The notes under the pieces are model-generated. The model saw only the letters and a program-made list of their open reading frames with translations, was not told the DNA's origin and did no database searches. A stretch of DNA of 64,000 bases from Phallus indusiatus (taxonomy: Eukaryota; Basidiomycota; Agaricomycetes; Phallales; Phallaceae), in NCBI GenBank assembly GCA_027605045.1, contig JAQFWX010000007.1, positions 372,001 to 436,000 of the forward strand, written 5' to 3'. The number at the start of each line of letters is the position of its first letter. Position 1 is the stretch's first letter. Below are positions 1 through 10,329 of the stretch, in pieces. The position numbers were made by a program, and so were the translations under genes.

Positions 1-1194
1 AGATTCATATGGAAGTAAGCCCATTGCTAATTCGATATGTTCCAAGCTGGCTCAAAGTATACTGCATTGTTACGCAGATCTAGGTTCTCCTTCATAGTTT
101 TCTTGTTTTCAGCCATACGTTTGCTGGCTGTGGGAGGGCAAATGTATGTTCCCACTGCTGATTCCTCGCCAGTTATACCATTGATTACATAAATTCAGAA
201 CATTCCTCATCTATAACTTCGGAGTAATGAAGGTTTCAGAATCCTATTGCAAGGGTCAACTCTGGTTTTCAGGAATGCTGGGTTTGGTTATGTTTGCATG
301 CGTGGACGTATTATTGATATACCGCGGTACGCTAGAAAAACCATCCATTTCATACCATCTATCCTGAGTATCCTTGCCCAGTGTATGCCTTGTACGGTAG
401 AAACAAGAAGTTACTTTGGTCACTTTACCTTTCAGAATTTTTAGCCTTTGTGTCTATCTTGGTTTTGTGCGCACTAGCCTTTCCGAAATTCCAAATAATT
501 CCCAACCCCATTCCACACCAACTTCACATCGGTGTTTGTATACTGATAAGCTATTCCAATCTTCAACCGGACCTTTGGTGAGGGATTAAAATACCTGCAC
601 ACAGTGTGCAAGTATATATAACATATTTTCAGGCTCCCTTTGGTTCCTATGCAGGGAATTCTTCTTTTCCTGGCAGTAGGGCGCTATATTTATCTTCAAT
701 CAAAAGGACCGACGATGCTGAATACTACATCCCATCTCTATTACACATTTATGCGGGACGGTGTTTGGACCTTCTTCGTTTTATTTGGTAAGAGTACAGC
801 AAGAGATTGGTGCACATTGACGATCCTCCATCGCAGCTGATATTTTATTGTGCGTTATCGGAGACAATTCTGAGCTTTTATTAGGCCCACTTGCCCTCCA
901 GTAAGAATGTTATGTAATATTTGTTCCAAAGCTGCAAAGCTAACATGTTTCCCCAGATGGTGTTATCCGGTGATCGGAATCTGCGTAATTTAGCCGTCTC
1001 TTCATTTCCGCATGATCTCTAACAAAGTTGAATAGGCATCTCGCTTGATTCTCAACCTACGCGCAGCAAGTCACTGGCAGGAGTCAGACGACATTTTAAC
1101 TGGAGCTTCGCTCACCAACACAAAGCTGACATTCGCTGGCGAAAGGATAAACGCAAGTGCGGCAGAGTCTTCTGAGGATATTGAGGAAATCTAA
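1..1194 (+). CDS. DUF6533-type integral membrane protein, copy a (5' end outside the window)
   Basis: The window opens inside this gene; the first bases match the exon end that encodes FIWK in the copy at 4817. Readable exons are one ending at 326 (MLGLVMFACVDVLLIYR), then 382-577 (VYALYGRNKKLLWSL...), 633-787 (VPMQGILLFLAVGRYIYL..., ending DGVWTFFVLFG), 837-900 (ADILLCVIGDNSELLLG), 957-984 (QWCYPVIGIC) and 1036-1194 (ASRLILNLR plus an acidic tail). All joints have GT-AG signals and keep frame. YALYGRN after a membrane helix and the terminal SRLILNLR element are typical of the large basidiomycete DUF6533 membrane family, whose function is unknown. The gene is one half of a tandem duplication with 5081-7073. 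Confidence 0.72.
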
Positions 1195-2024
1195 ATGTAC
1201 GTGCTTCGTTATGTTGTACTTATTTTCAGAATTTTAATGATACACCAAGGTGTGTATGGGTGTGGGTATTGCCGCGGCGCGTAGTTATACTTCGGGTACA
1301 TGTTGTCGGTAATACGACCTTTGATTGACATGAGACTTTGTCTTTCCTTCTGCGATGCTCATCAAAATCGAGAAAATAATCAAATATTTTCATTTAACAA
1401 TGGAAATGTAGTTTATTTGTATTGAGTACTGTCATCTCTTGCTTTGTGTATTTAAAGAAATAATCATTCGTTTATTTCTGGTGTGATGCCTGTATATTTT
1501 CGAATCGTTCGATGATAAAAATGTCGTAAGAAAGTTTCACCATCAGTTATGGGATGCCCGTTGGAAGATATCAACTCATATCACAAGGCAATAAAATAAC
1601 CTGAGGAATGATCATTTCTAAACCGGTGAAATGACATTCTAACTTGAAGCAATGTTAGAGCGAAAATGGTCAAGTTGAAGGAGCAATTTGACTAAATGTA
1701 GCTTGGTTCAAGCAATATATAAAGATAGCCACGTAAGAATGGTTTCCTCCCATTTCAACGACAGCTTTCAAATTGCCTTCATGTCATCACCTTTCAAGAA
1801 CTTTGCTATTATCCGACCTTTCACTTCTTCATCATCAGCGGAAAATTTCGTTCCTACCGTGTCCCTAAGTGATAAAGACGTTGAGATCACTGCTGGAATC
1901 GTTCCCGTTTGTTTTCTTTTCCGTCAAAGACTCTTATTCAGGAACTTTAACATAAGGCCGTGTGGAATATTGTGAGTCAACCCGATGGTACTGTTGAGGT
2001 TCACCAGCCTGTGGGTAATTATCA
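1..2024. repeat. Tandem segmental duplication, unit 1 (partner 5079-7073)
   Basis: The sequence from the window start to about 2024 aligns nearly base for base with about 5079-7073, through exons, introns and the intergenic stretch between the two genes. Each unit carries a DUF6533-type gene followed by a small gene starting MSSP. Differences are scattered substitutions and short indels. After the GNYH codons of the small gene the similarity stops abruptly in this unit, which places the breakpoint near 2024. Confidence 0.85.
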
Positions 2025-2040
2025 CTATCGGGATACTTGA
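1781..2040 (+). pseudogene. Truncated copy of the small beta-trefoil-like protein gene
   Basis: Exon 1 (MSSPFKNFAIIRP...) and the start of exon 2 (AVWNIVSQPDGTVEVHQP) correspond to the intact gene at 6818, with a GT-AG intron between them. Just after GNYH the homology ends and the reading frame meets TGA at 2038-2040, so the last two thirds of the protein are missing. A TATA-like stretch lies upstream as in the intact copy. This is best read as a duplication-boundary truncation rather than a functional short protein. Confidence 0.7.
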
Positions 2041-2710
2041 TAAAGTACTGCTTCCTCCGATGGAAGACACTAAATCAAAAGGTCAATATCGCGGCGCAGA
2101 AGCATTCGTGCCTTAAGGTCACTGAAGTACTAACACTTCAATCAGCTCGTTAACAGATCTACGTCAACTTGCCTTCGTATGATATATCAGCTGAACGCGA
2201 AACCTTTCTATGGGCTGCCAGTGCATCCTTTTACCTCATCTGTTGAAGCTCCGGAAAATGAATAGTCTGGTTCTCCATTCACAGTTTTTCGGCTCGTGGC
2301 GAGTAGCGCAGCGAGCAAACTTTCCCCTTTCATTCAATATGTAACTTTAAGGAAAGGCTTGCCATGTGTTCTTGGAGCTCAAAGCTTTCATTGGGTCAAT
2401 TCTGGTAGATGCGTCAACTGAGGTCTTTCTTGTCTGAGTGAACCTCCAGATCTGTCGCCTGAGACGGCGGCTGCTGATGGCCAACTGCTCATTTTGATGT
2501 TTCCAAGGTCGCAATTTTCTATCGTTGTGTTGGTTTATTTATGTCATTGATGCTCGCTGAATTATGTACATGACCCTGGCCCTGGAGTTCATAACTTCGC
2601 CGGCCCGGGGGCTCTCCGAGATATAATTTACCTCAGACTATTCTCGACATTTATAAATGACGGTCGTTCCTCCTCCTTTCAACTGACCAGCTCCAACTAC
2701 CTCTGCTGTC
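2041..2710. other. Intergenic region
   Basis: No open frame or homology is supported here. A GC-rich stretch near 2580-2620 is followed by a TTTATAAAT element near 2650, about 60 bp before the ATG of the next DUF6533 gene, which is a plausible core promoter. Confidence 0.4.
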
Positions 2711-4016
2711 ATGAATCACACAATATTGAATGGCCAACTGCTTCCAATCTCACCAGCCACTATTCCAATATTGACCAACCGCCTTCATACTGAAAATTAT
2801 AATGCAGGTATTATCAAAAGTATTTCTGAGTTCCAGAGTTAAGCTCATAAATTTGAAGCTGCTTCCTCTGCTCTTCTGCTTTATGACTTTCTGTTAATGT
2901 TGGATAGTGAGGTATTGTACATTTTGTATCTGTATCGTATCACTGCTGCTATAGTTTTATAGGTCGAATATATCTGGAGGTAAGCCTACCTTTTCATCAT
3001 GTCCTAACTTTATAACGATGATGTTAGATCCGGATTTTCTGTGGTAGTAGCGTTGTTTATAACCACACGTTTCTTTGCTGTGGGAGCGCAGATGTGCGTT
3101 TTGAAATCACAACTCATCAAGCTCATACTTGCAATGATAACTCACATACAGACCATTACTATTGAACAATTTTGGAACAGTTATCGTCTCGGAGACTTAT
3201 TGCAAAAGCAACCGCTCGACTCAACAGATTTTGGCGTTGATCATGTTTGCATGCGTGGACGTGTTATTGATACTCCGAAGTAAATCTACAACTTGCCGCT
3301 AACGATATTATATTGAGAACATTTATTAGTCTATGCCTGGTATGGTAGAAACAAGCTAATACTGCGATCGCTTTGCGTCTTAGAGTTCATCATATTTGTG
3401 GCTGTTTTTTCTTTGAGCATAGTAGCTCATTTTATGTTTCGCCAAATTCCTAATCCTATTCCTCACGAATGGCGCGTTGGTGTTTGTATTCCCTTGAATT
3501 ATCCCACTCTTTCATCAGACATTTGGTAGGCTGGCATCTTCATTTTCTGGATATACAAGGAATAGATAATATATTTCTAGGCTTCTTATTTTTCTCATAC
3601 AGGGAATTGTTCTTTTACTGGCTGTAGGACGACATGTTTATCTTAGATGGAAGGGCCCCAAACTGCTCAATGCCACATCCAACCTATATTTCATGCTCAT
3701 ACGGGACGGCGTTTGGACGTTCTTTGCTTTGTTTGGTATGCCAAAAAAGGATTATTTTAGATTTCGTTTTGTTGACAACACTCCGCAGTGAATATTATGC
3801 TTTGTGTGATTGGCGACAACTTGAAACTTGTGATAGGACAAGTTGCTGCTCAGTAGGAGCTTTTGTTTTTCAATTAGACGAAAAGCTTACATTTACAATA
3901 GATGGTGTCCTGTAGTCGTTGGAATCTGTGTAAGATTATTTGTTCTCTTTCCTCATATCACCTTCACCTAGTCTACATCAGTGATCTGGGTTTGCAGCTT
4001 CGGCAATCCTGGATGA
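2711..4016 (+). CDS. DUF6533-type integral membrane protein, copy b, C terminus replaced at a palindrome
   Basis: The ATG at 2711 opens exon 1 (MNHTILNGQLLPIS...). Following exons read AASSALLLYDFLLMLDSE, VEYIWR, then ALIMFACVDVLLILR spliced to IYAWYGRNKLILR, then PIPHEWRVGVCIPL, a DGVWTFFALFG exon, NIMLCVIGDN and QWCPVVVGIC. Where the other copies have SRLILNLR, this one runs into the left arm of a perfect-looking palindrome and, if the same acceptor is used, stops at TGA 4014-4016 after 14 unrelated residues. It is more diverged from copies a and c than they are from each other. The N-terminal LLYDFLLMLDSEV-YIW pattern is the DUF6533 hallmark. The shortened tail makes function doubtful. Confidence 0.6.
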
Positions 4017-4105
4017 CTTGGCGCGGTCCGGGAGTTTCAGCTGAGACTCCCAGACCGCGCCAAGTCATCCAGGATTGCCGAAGTTGCAAACCCAGATCAC
4101 TGATG
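3976..4105. repeat. 130-bp near-perfect palindrome without spacer
   Basis: The left arm 3976-4040 and right arm 4041-4105 are reverse complements over 65 bases with only three mismatches and no loop, centred on CAGCTG. Each arm contains the stretch GGCAATCCTGGATGACTTGG or its complement. No target duplication was recognised at the edges. It sits exactly where the final DUF6533 exon should be. Confidence 0.9.
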
Positions 4106-4816
4106 CTACCAGACGTCCCACCTAATTATCAATCTACGGGCAGCCAAAACTATCGTTTTAATGGACCCTTCCCTGAATGCTTCCTCTAACCAACATTTTC
4201 CACTCCAAACTTCATCTTCCCAGAGTTCTTTCGAGAAATGAGATTGCTTTCAATGGTGTTATCATTCATAGCGCGTGGTGTGTATGTATGCAAATATGTA
4301 TGTAGTAACCTGCCTCTAGGTTCCTTATAAAGGACCAAGTTGAAAGTTAAACGTTGAGTTGAGATAATTGAAATTGAGTTGAGGTTTTCAACTAAGTTAA
4401 GAAGTTGACTAATAGGATGGGTCTGGATGCCGCAGGACGGGCGACTCGCGAGGATGTGCGGCCACCTTTAATTGCTTCGACCTAGCCGTAAAGGCACGTT
4501 CTTAAATATCAAGCTGTCTGAGAAGTGCAGAAGGAAGGAATTTTGAGAGGAAATAGAGAATCGATAAGACACGAGATGTTGCCGCGCTGGGCAGAGGATA
4601 TCAGGGACCAGGATTCATATTCAGGGCCAACAGATGATGTAGCCGCAACAGCGTTTCCTGCTCAGCTGAATGCGTGTGCCGTGTGCGGCACTGCTATTTC
4701 TATGATCATAGATCATCATATATTGTTCCACAATTGAGTAATTCATTCCTCACGCTCTTTCCCCCAGTTCTTCTCTTTGCTCCAACCCTGAGGTCCAGCG
4801 GTCCCTCATTATTGTA
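4106..4816. other. Intergenic region with a short unrecognised ORF
   Basis: The stretch holds a 70-codon open frame at 4525-4737 without recognisable similarity, and simple TGTATG-rich and GTTGA-rich sequence near 4275-4400. The purine-biased segment at 4330-4400 may be transposon debris, but no ends or target duplications were found. Confidence 0.35.
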
Positions 4817-6276
4817 ATGAACTCTATAATAACGGATGGCGGCGGATCATTGGGATTCCCAGTGGCTGCTCTCCCAGCGGTAGTCAATCAACTTTATATC
4901 GCAAATTACAACGTTGGTATGTATGTATAAGCGAACCTCCGAAAGTTGAATGTCAGCTAATGATTTTGCAATAAAGCGGCCTCCTCTGCTCTTTTCTTCT
5001 ATGATTGTCTGTTAACTCTGGACAGAGAGGTATTACTTTATTCTTGTTGTGAATACTATTTTTAATCTGTTTCAGGTGAAATTCATATGGAAGTAAGCCC
5101 ATTGCTGATTCGACATGTTCCCAGTTAGCTCAAAGCATACTCCATCACGCAGATCTAGGTTCTCTTTCATAATTTTCTTGCTTTCAGTCATACGTCTGCT
5201 TGCTGTGGGAGGGCAAATGTATGTTCCCACTGATGGTTCCTCGCCAGTTATGCATTAATTACATAAATTCAGAACATTCCTCATCTATAATTTCGGAGTA
5301 ATGAATGTTTCAGTATCCTATTGCAGGAGTCATCTCTGGTTTCAAGGAATGCTGGGTTTGATTATGTTCGCGTGCGTGGACGTATTTTTGATATACCGCG
5401 GTACGCTAAAAACCAGTCATTTCATAACATCTATCCTGAGTATTCTTGTCCAGTGCATGCCATGTACGGTAGAAACAAGAAGTTACTGTGGTCACTTTAC
5501 GTTTCAGAATTTTTAGCTTTTGTGTCTATCTTGGTTTTGAGCGCACTAGCCTTTCCGAGCTATCAAATAATTCCCAACCCCATTCCACACCAACTTCGCA
5601 TCGGTATTTGTATACTAACAAGTTATTCCAATCTTCAACCGGACCTTTGGTGAGGAATTAAATACCTGGACACGGTGTTCAAGTACATATAATATATCTC
5701 AGGCTCCCTTTGGTTCCCATGCAGGGAATGCTTCTTTTCCTGGCAGTAGGACGTTATATTTATCTTAATTCAAAAGGATCGACGATGCTGAAAACTACAT
5801 CCCGTCTCTATTACACATTCATGCGGGACGGTGTTTGGACTTTCTTCCTTTTATTTGGTAAGTATACGCATGAACCAAGAGATTGATGTACATTGACGAT
5901 CCTGAGCGGCCCTCCATTGTAGTTGATATTTTGTTGTGCGTTATCGGAGACAATGCCGAGCTTTTATTGGGCCCAATTGCCCTCCAGTAAGAATGGTATT
6001 ATTTGTCCCGAAGCTGAAAGGATAACATGTTTCCCCAGATGGTGTTATCCCTTGATCGGAATCTGCGTAAGTTAGCTGTCTCTTCATTCCTGTATGGTCC
6101 CTAACAAATTTAAATAGGCATCTCGCTTGATCCTCAACCTACGCACAGCAGGTCACTGGCAGAAGTCAGACGACATTTTAACTGGGGCTTCGCTTGCCAA
6201 CACTGAGATGTCATTCGCTGACGAAAGAATAAACGCAAGTGCGGCAGAGTCTTCTGAGGATATTGAGGAAATCTAA
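4817..6276 (+). CDS. DUF6533-type integral membrane protein, copy c
   Basis: This is the only one of the three left-hand copies that reads from ATG to stop inside the window. Exon 1 is MNSIITDGGGSLGF..., then ASSALFFYDCLLTLDRE, VKFIWK, a central part that is hard to join, MLGLIMFACVDVFLIYR, VHAMYGRNKKLLWSLYVSE, LPLVPMQGMLLFLAVGRYIY with DGVWTFFLLFG, VDILLCVIGDNAELLLGPI, QWCYPLIGIC and ASRLILNLR, ending in an acidic Ser-rich tail at TAA 6274-6276. The exon joints agree with copies a and b. The protein is predicted to cross the membrane several times. The DUF6533 family is expanded in basidiomycetes and has no established function. The exon between FIWK and MLGL (about 5100-5340) could not be resolved with certainty and may be damaged. 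Confidence 0.7.
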
Positions 6277-7073
6277 ATGTAAGTGCTTCGTTAATATGTT
6301 GTATCTTCACACTTCTAACGATACTTCAAGGTGTGTATGGGTGTCGGTACTATTGCTGCAGCGCGACCTTTAAGACTTTGTCCTTCCTTTTTTGATGCTC
6401 ATAAAAATCGAGAAAATAGTCAAATATTTTCATGTGGAAATGTGATTTATTTGTATTTAGTATTGTCGTCTCTTGTTTTGTGTATTTAAAGAAAAATCGT
6501 TCGTTTATTTCTGGTGTGATTATTGATACCTGAATATTTTCGAATCGTTCGACGATGTAAGTGTCGTAAGAAAGTTTCACCATCAGTTATTGGCTGCCCG
6601 TTGGAAGATATCACGTCGTACCACAAGGTAATAAGATAGTCGATGAATGATCATTTCTAAGCCGATGAAATGACATTTGAATTTGAAGCAATGTCAGAGG
6701 GGAAATGGTCCAGTTGAAGGAGCATTTTGACTAAATGTAGCTCGGTTCAAACAATATATAAAGACAGCCACATAAGAATCGCTTCCTCCCATTTCAACGA
6801 CAACTCTCGTTGCCTTCATGTCATCACCTTTGAAAAACTTCGCTATTATCCGACCTTTCACTTCTTCATCATCAACGGAGAATCTTGTCCCTACCGTGTC
6901 CCTAAGTGATAAAGTAGTTGAGATCACCGCTGGCATCGTTTCCGTATATCCCATTTGTTTTCTTTTCCGTCAAAGACTCTACATTCAACAACTTTAACAT
7001 TTTAAGGCTGTGTGGAATATTATGAGTCAACCCGATGGTACTGTTGAGATTCACCAGCCTGTGGGTAATTATC
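5079..7073. repeat. Tandem segmental duplication, unit 2 (partner 1-2024)
   Basis: This is the second unit of the tandem duplication that begins at the window edge. It contains most of DUF6533 copy c, about 540 bp of intergenic sequence and the 5' half of the small gene at 6818. Unlike unit 1, its similarity runs on into an intact 3' part of the small gene. Confidence 0.85.
6755..6762 (+). promoter_or_regulatory. TATA box of the small gene at 6818
   Basis: TATATAAA lies 63 bp before the ATG, a normal distance for a fungal TATA promoter with a short leader. The same element is kept in the truncated copy near 1715. Confidence 0.55.
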
Positions 7074-7489
7074 ATTGGGTTCTGAAGGTGAGCTTCACCG
7101 CGGATTAAATATAACTGAACGATATAATGGTGTACTCATCCAAGAAAAACATCCTTTGTTTGAGTGGTCATACTGACCCATACAAATTCATCATTGCACC
7201 CGGAGCCGAAGAATATTCAGACGGCCCTTGGACGTGAGTGATTCTTTCTACAAAGAATGGGAGCACCAAAATTTAACGGGACTGCTGTTGAAAGGATTTC
7301 AGTGGCTAACGAGGATCTTTTCCTCGCTATTGACAGGTCAGCCGACATTGTAAAGGTTTGTGTCTTATATCGATTTTGAGATAGGCTCTTATCTTTTTAA
7401 CGTAGTTCGTTGCGAGACCTAGACAGCAAGTCCCAGAAGAGCTCTTTATTTTAGCTGATTCGCCTCATTCATCTCAGTTGGAGAAGTGA
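6818..7489 (+). CDS. Small protein, possibly a beta-trefoil inhibitor-like fold
   Basis: Five exons can be joined in frame: 6818 to about 6943 (MSSPLKNFAIIRPFTSS... ending AGIVS), then AVWNIMSQPDGTVEIHQ...HWVLK, then KNILCLSGHTDPYKFIIAPG...GPWT, then VANEDLFLAIDRSADIVK, and FVARPRQQVPEELFILAD...LEK with TGA at 7487-7489. Introns are 50-70 bp with GT-AG ends. There is no signal peptide. The spacing of W-x-I, Y-x-F-I and W-x-V motifs recalls small cytosolic mushroom beta-trefoil proteins such as protease inhibitors of the I66 type. That is a resemblance only, and a profile search is needed. The gene is followed closely by no other gene. Confidence 0.55.
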
Positions 7490-8095
7490 ATGTGCAAGAT
7501 ACATATCTACCTCTGTTATAAAGTTACCTTTTTTCTTCTTGGTTGTCTTAAAAGCGAGGGGTACTTTTTACGATTTGAAAGAGAGGTCGAGGTTTTCATC
7601 TCAAATAGCTCCCTGAGACCAGTAAATCGTAACTTTATAGTAACTTGAAGTTAAGGTTTAAATTTAAACTTCTTACTTGCCAGTTGCCACAGTCACGCTA
7701 CGTCACGGCGTCTCTGCCGGGAAGTCCCGCAACTCTGAACCACATTTGCATTATTTTCAAATACCATCCGGCATAAATCTTACCTCGACATGCTGCATGA
7801 CTATTCTTCACTCCTGAAATCTGGGGGACGAATACATACTGGAGAGAAAAACGTTCAGGTAAGGACTATTTGGCCATACTGCCATGATCCTACTAAGGGT
7901 TCGTCCATCAATTTCAGCGATTTTTTTAACGACGTAAACAAGAAGTAATGTGGATTGCGGCAATAGACCGATGAAGAAAAGAAAGTCATTGCGTCAGAGA
8001 CGGCCTGATGTGGACACCGGGCAGTTTCTGGTCCAGAGTTGGCGGAACAGCATACTGTCCAAGGACACTTATCACGTCCTCAATGACAAGACTGG
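7490..8095. other. Intergenic region
   Basis: No supported gene. A Lys-rich 63-codon frame begins at 7950 but has no recognisable homology and overlaps the promoter of the next ORF. Confidence 0.35.
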
Positions 8096-8103
8096 TATAA
8101 AAA
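8096..8103 (+). promoter_or_regulatory. TATA box upstream of the ORF at 8147
   Basis: TATAAAAA lies 51 bp before the ATG at 8147, with a CAACATTGACAGCT leader directly before the start codon. It argues that the short Lys/Pro-rich ORF is the true 5' end of a gene. Confidence 0.5.
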
Positions 8104-8146
8104 ACCTCTATCGGCTACAAACTCAGTTGCACCAACATTGACAGCT

Positions 8147-8350
8147 ATGCCCCCCAAAGCCGAAATCAAGTCAAAACCCAGGCCAAAACCCAAAACCAAA
8201 CTCGTGATTGAGCCTATTGTTCCTGTGCAGGGAAGTGAAACAGCAGAGCAACCTTCTGTGAAAAAAATGAAGACGTCGCCGACAAAAAAACCGGAGAAAT
8301 TCAGTGAATATATATTATCAAAAACGACGAAATACGATATCCTAAATTGA
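8147..8350 (+). pseudogene. 5' fragment of a gene cut by a LINE (Lys/Pro-rich N terminus)
   Basis: The frame reads MPPKAEIKSKPRPKPKTKLV and continues through a polar, lysine-rich stretch to KKMKTSPTKKPEKFSEYILS, then stops at 8350 exactly where LINE-derived coding sequence begins. A TATA box precedes it. The composition fits a disordered N-terminal tail of a nuclear protein. Because the TFIIE-beta core lies directly beyond the LINE, this could be the N-terminal exon of that gene. The residues alone do not prove it, and another broken gene is equally possible. Confidence 0.4.
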
Positions 8351-9075
8351 TTTACTTAGGCATTAGGCAATACGCGCAAACTGTATCAGCAGCGCGGCAG
8401 GCAATGGATGCAACATTGAAAAAACAAGCAGCGGAGAAATGGCAAAGCTCACCTCGATACCCAAAAATGAAAGAAATAGACGAGACGCTGCCTGGACCAG
8501 CGTTTCTAAGAATGACCGCTAAGTGGCCGAGAAAAAACACTTCAGTACTGATGCAGCTACGCACAGGGCACGCACAGTTAAATGGACACTTACACAAGAT
8601 TGGGAAATCGGACACACCTGCATGCCCGGCCTGCGAGATGGAGACGGAAACGATCGCGCACTTCCTGTGCAGATGCCCAAGATACGACAAACACCGGGAG
8701 AAAGTACAACGGTACTTCAGACAGCACACAATCACGAAGAGCCGACTCCTCAGTGACCGGAGGGCAGTAAAAGTCCTATTCGAGTACATCAACAACACCG
8801 GACGATTTAAAGCCACACACGGAAATTTGGACATACCTCGAGCCAGGCAAAGAGGAAGAGGAGGAGGGAAGAGAAGATGAACGGTGGGAACACAGGTCCC
8901 CACGACACCACACTACACGAAGAAGAGCGAGCGCGTACACGAAATGACGAGATCCGGCCATCTCCGCAAGTCAAAGTCCCGATACATAGGGCAACGCCCT
9001 CAGGGACTCACAGATTAACACACACACACACACACACGCGCAAACTGTCAACAACGCAACTGGGCCGACTCTACT
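8351..9075 (+). mobile_element. 3' end of a non-LTR retrotransposon (LINE), 5'-truncated
   Basis: The open frame 8347-8880 encodes the C-terminal part of a LINE polyprotein. It contains LRTGHAQLNGHLHKIGK followed by the zinc-binding stretch CPACEMETETIAHFLCRCPR (C-x2-C...H...C), which in basidiomycete LINEs closes the RNase H/C-terminal region. The protein ends in a basic Arg/Gly tail. The following 200 bp look like a 3' UTR ending with a CA-dinucleotide run near 9018-9037. Reverse transcriptase and endonuclease domains are absent, as expected of a 5'-truncated copy. A convincing target duplication was not found. Confidence 0.75.
9018..9037. repeat. (CA)n microsatellite
   Basis: About ten CA units lie in the 3' UTR part of the LINE, followed by CGCGCAAACTG. 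Confidence 0.8.
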
Positions 9076-9162
9076 GACTCAGCTCGTCAGTGCTGTAAGT
9101 TTCCTTAAGGTAAGCCGAGAAGATCCTTGCAGTGGTATGTCGATATGGCTTACGTTGAGTAG

Positions 9163-9989
9163 GATTACAAGCGTCCAATTAGTATTAGAGAGCTAGTAGA
9201 TCTTTCGGGCGTTCCTTTACTCTCCGATCCCGGTCTTCTTCAAAAATTTAGGACCCACGACCGTATCATTCATGATAAAAGAACGGATTTGTACTCATAC
9301 AAAGTGACCGCGTTTATTTCATCTTGCGTCTTCAATTTACTTATTTCGACTTTTCATTTTCAGTATGATTTATGTTTCGAGTCCAAACTGCAACTCTTGA
9401 CTGAGATAAAACGACGTTCACTTGCTACTGGTCATGTCTCATTCAAGTCTATAGAGGAAGTGTCGATCAACGCTCTCGCTATGGTTGAACAGCTGGAAAA
9501 AGAAGGCGAGATTATCGTCTTGAGGAATAAGAAACAGATAATAACACATGTGTTCTGGGACGAACTTCCGTTGAATGAACAAAAGGGTATCATTTCCGTG
9601 GATAAAGGCATGTTTACACTCGCCTATTTTCTCAGACGTATTTAACCATAATTATCTCTCTCGATGGCTACTACAGATCTTCGAGAGCTTTGGTCAGAGT
9701 TGGTTACCCCAGCAGACGATTCTGACCTTATGAAGGCCCTGGAAGCCCGTCAGTTTTCACATTATTTTCATATCTTTGAACTATCATTTTATTAACTTGG
9801 GGTATAGAAGGGATTGAAGCAATGAAGATGGAGAAACCTATAGTACTAAAGCGTCCCGGGAAACCAAAAAAGGGAGCCAAGAAGAAAGTAGTAACCTTCA
9901 GAGGTCGTATCCAAAACGTCCACATGAAAGACAAAGTCGATTTGACAATGGATTATGTTCCTTCTGTGAAACCCTCAGCGAGTGGATGA
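9163..9989 (+). pseudogene. TFA2: TFIIE beta subunit (TFA2), N terminus missing
   Basis: Exons 9163-9303, 9364-9607, 9677-9748 and 9808-9989 join in frame. They encode two winged-helix cores (YKRPISIRELVDLSG, LLQKFRTHDRIIHDKRT, LYSYKYDLCF...; MVEQLEKEGEIIVLRNKKQI, HVFWDELPLNE), the linker DLRELWSELVTP, and a basic C-terminal tail ending VDLTMDYVPSV. This order matches TFIIE beta, which with TFIIE alpha recruits TFIIH to RNA polymerase II. The upstream codons YVDMAYVE fit the family but run into TAG at 9160-9162 unless that is a splice acceptor, and just beyond lies LINE sequence. The intron at 9608 starts with GC instead of GT. TFIIE beta is normally essential, so this is either a broken second copy or a gene carrying the LINE in an intron. 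Confidence 0.72.
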
Positions 9990-10329
9990 CTTCAAGTTAT
10001 ATCCCCAGAGTCATTATATCCGAGAGCTTCTTCATAAGGGGCGTTCTCGCCATTATTGATACTTATGAATCTTCAGCCTTATTTGATATGTAAAATACGA
10101 CTAGCTTGTTTATATTTGAAACATTAGGAATCAACTTACTAAATAGTTTTGCAAAAGTATGGTTGCATCACGCCTAAAATATACATGTTTTGCTTCCGTC
10201 CAATTACTCCGTGACGCTGGCTTTCTCATGTCATTGCGCAATTTCGAGTTCCAATTACATTCACCAGCCCATATATGTGAGCTGTGAAAGCATGTCACTC
10301 CTCAAACCACTGGATTCTTTCACTCAGCT

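Noticed and set aside
8352..8903. 183-codon minus-strand ORF with several cysteines
   Set aside because: It is the antisense shadow of the LINE C-terminal coding region, whose zinc motif on the plus strand is convincing.
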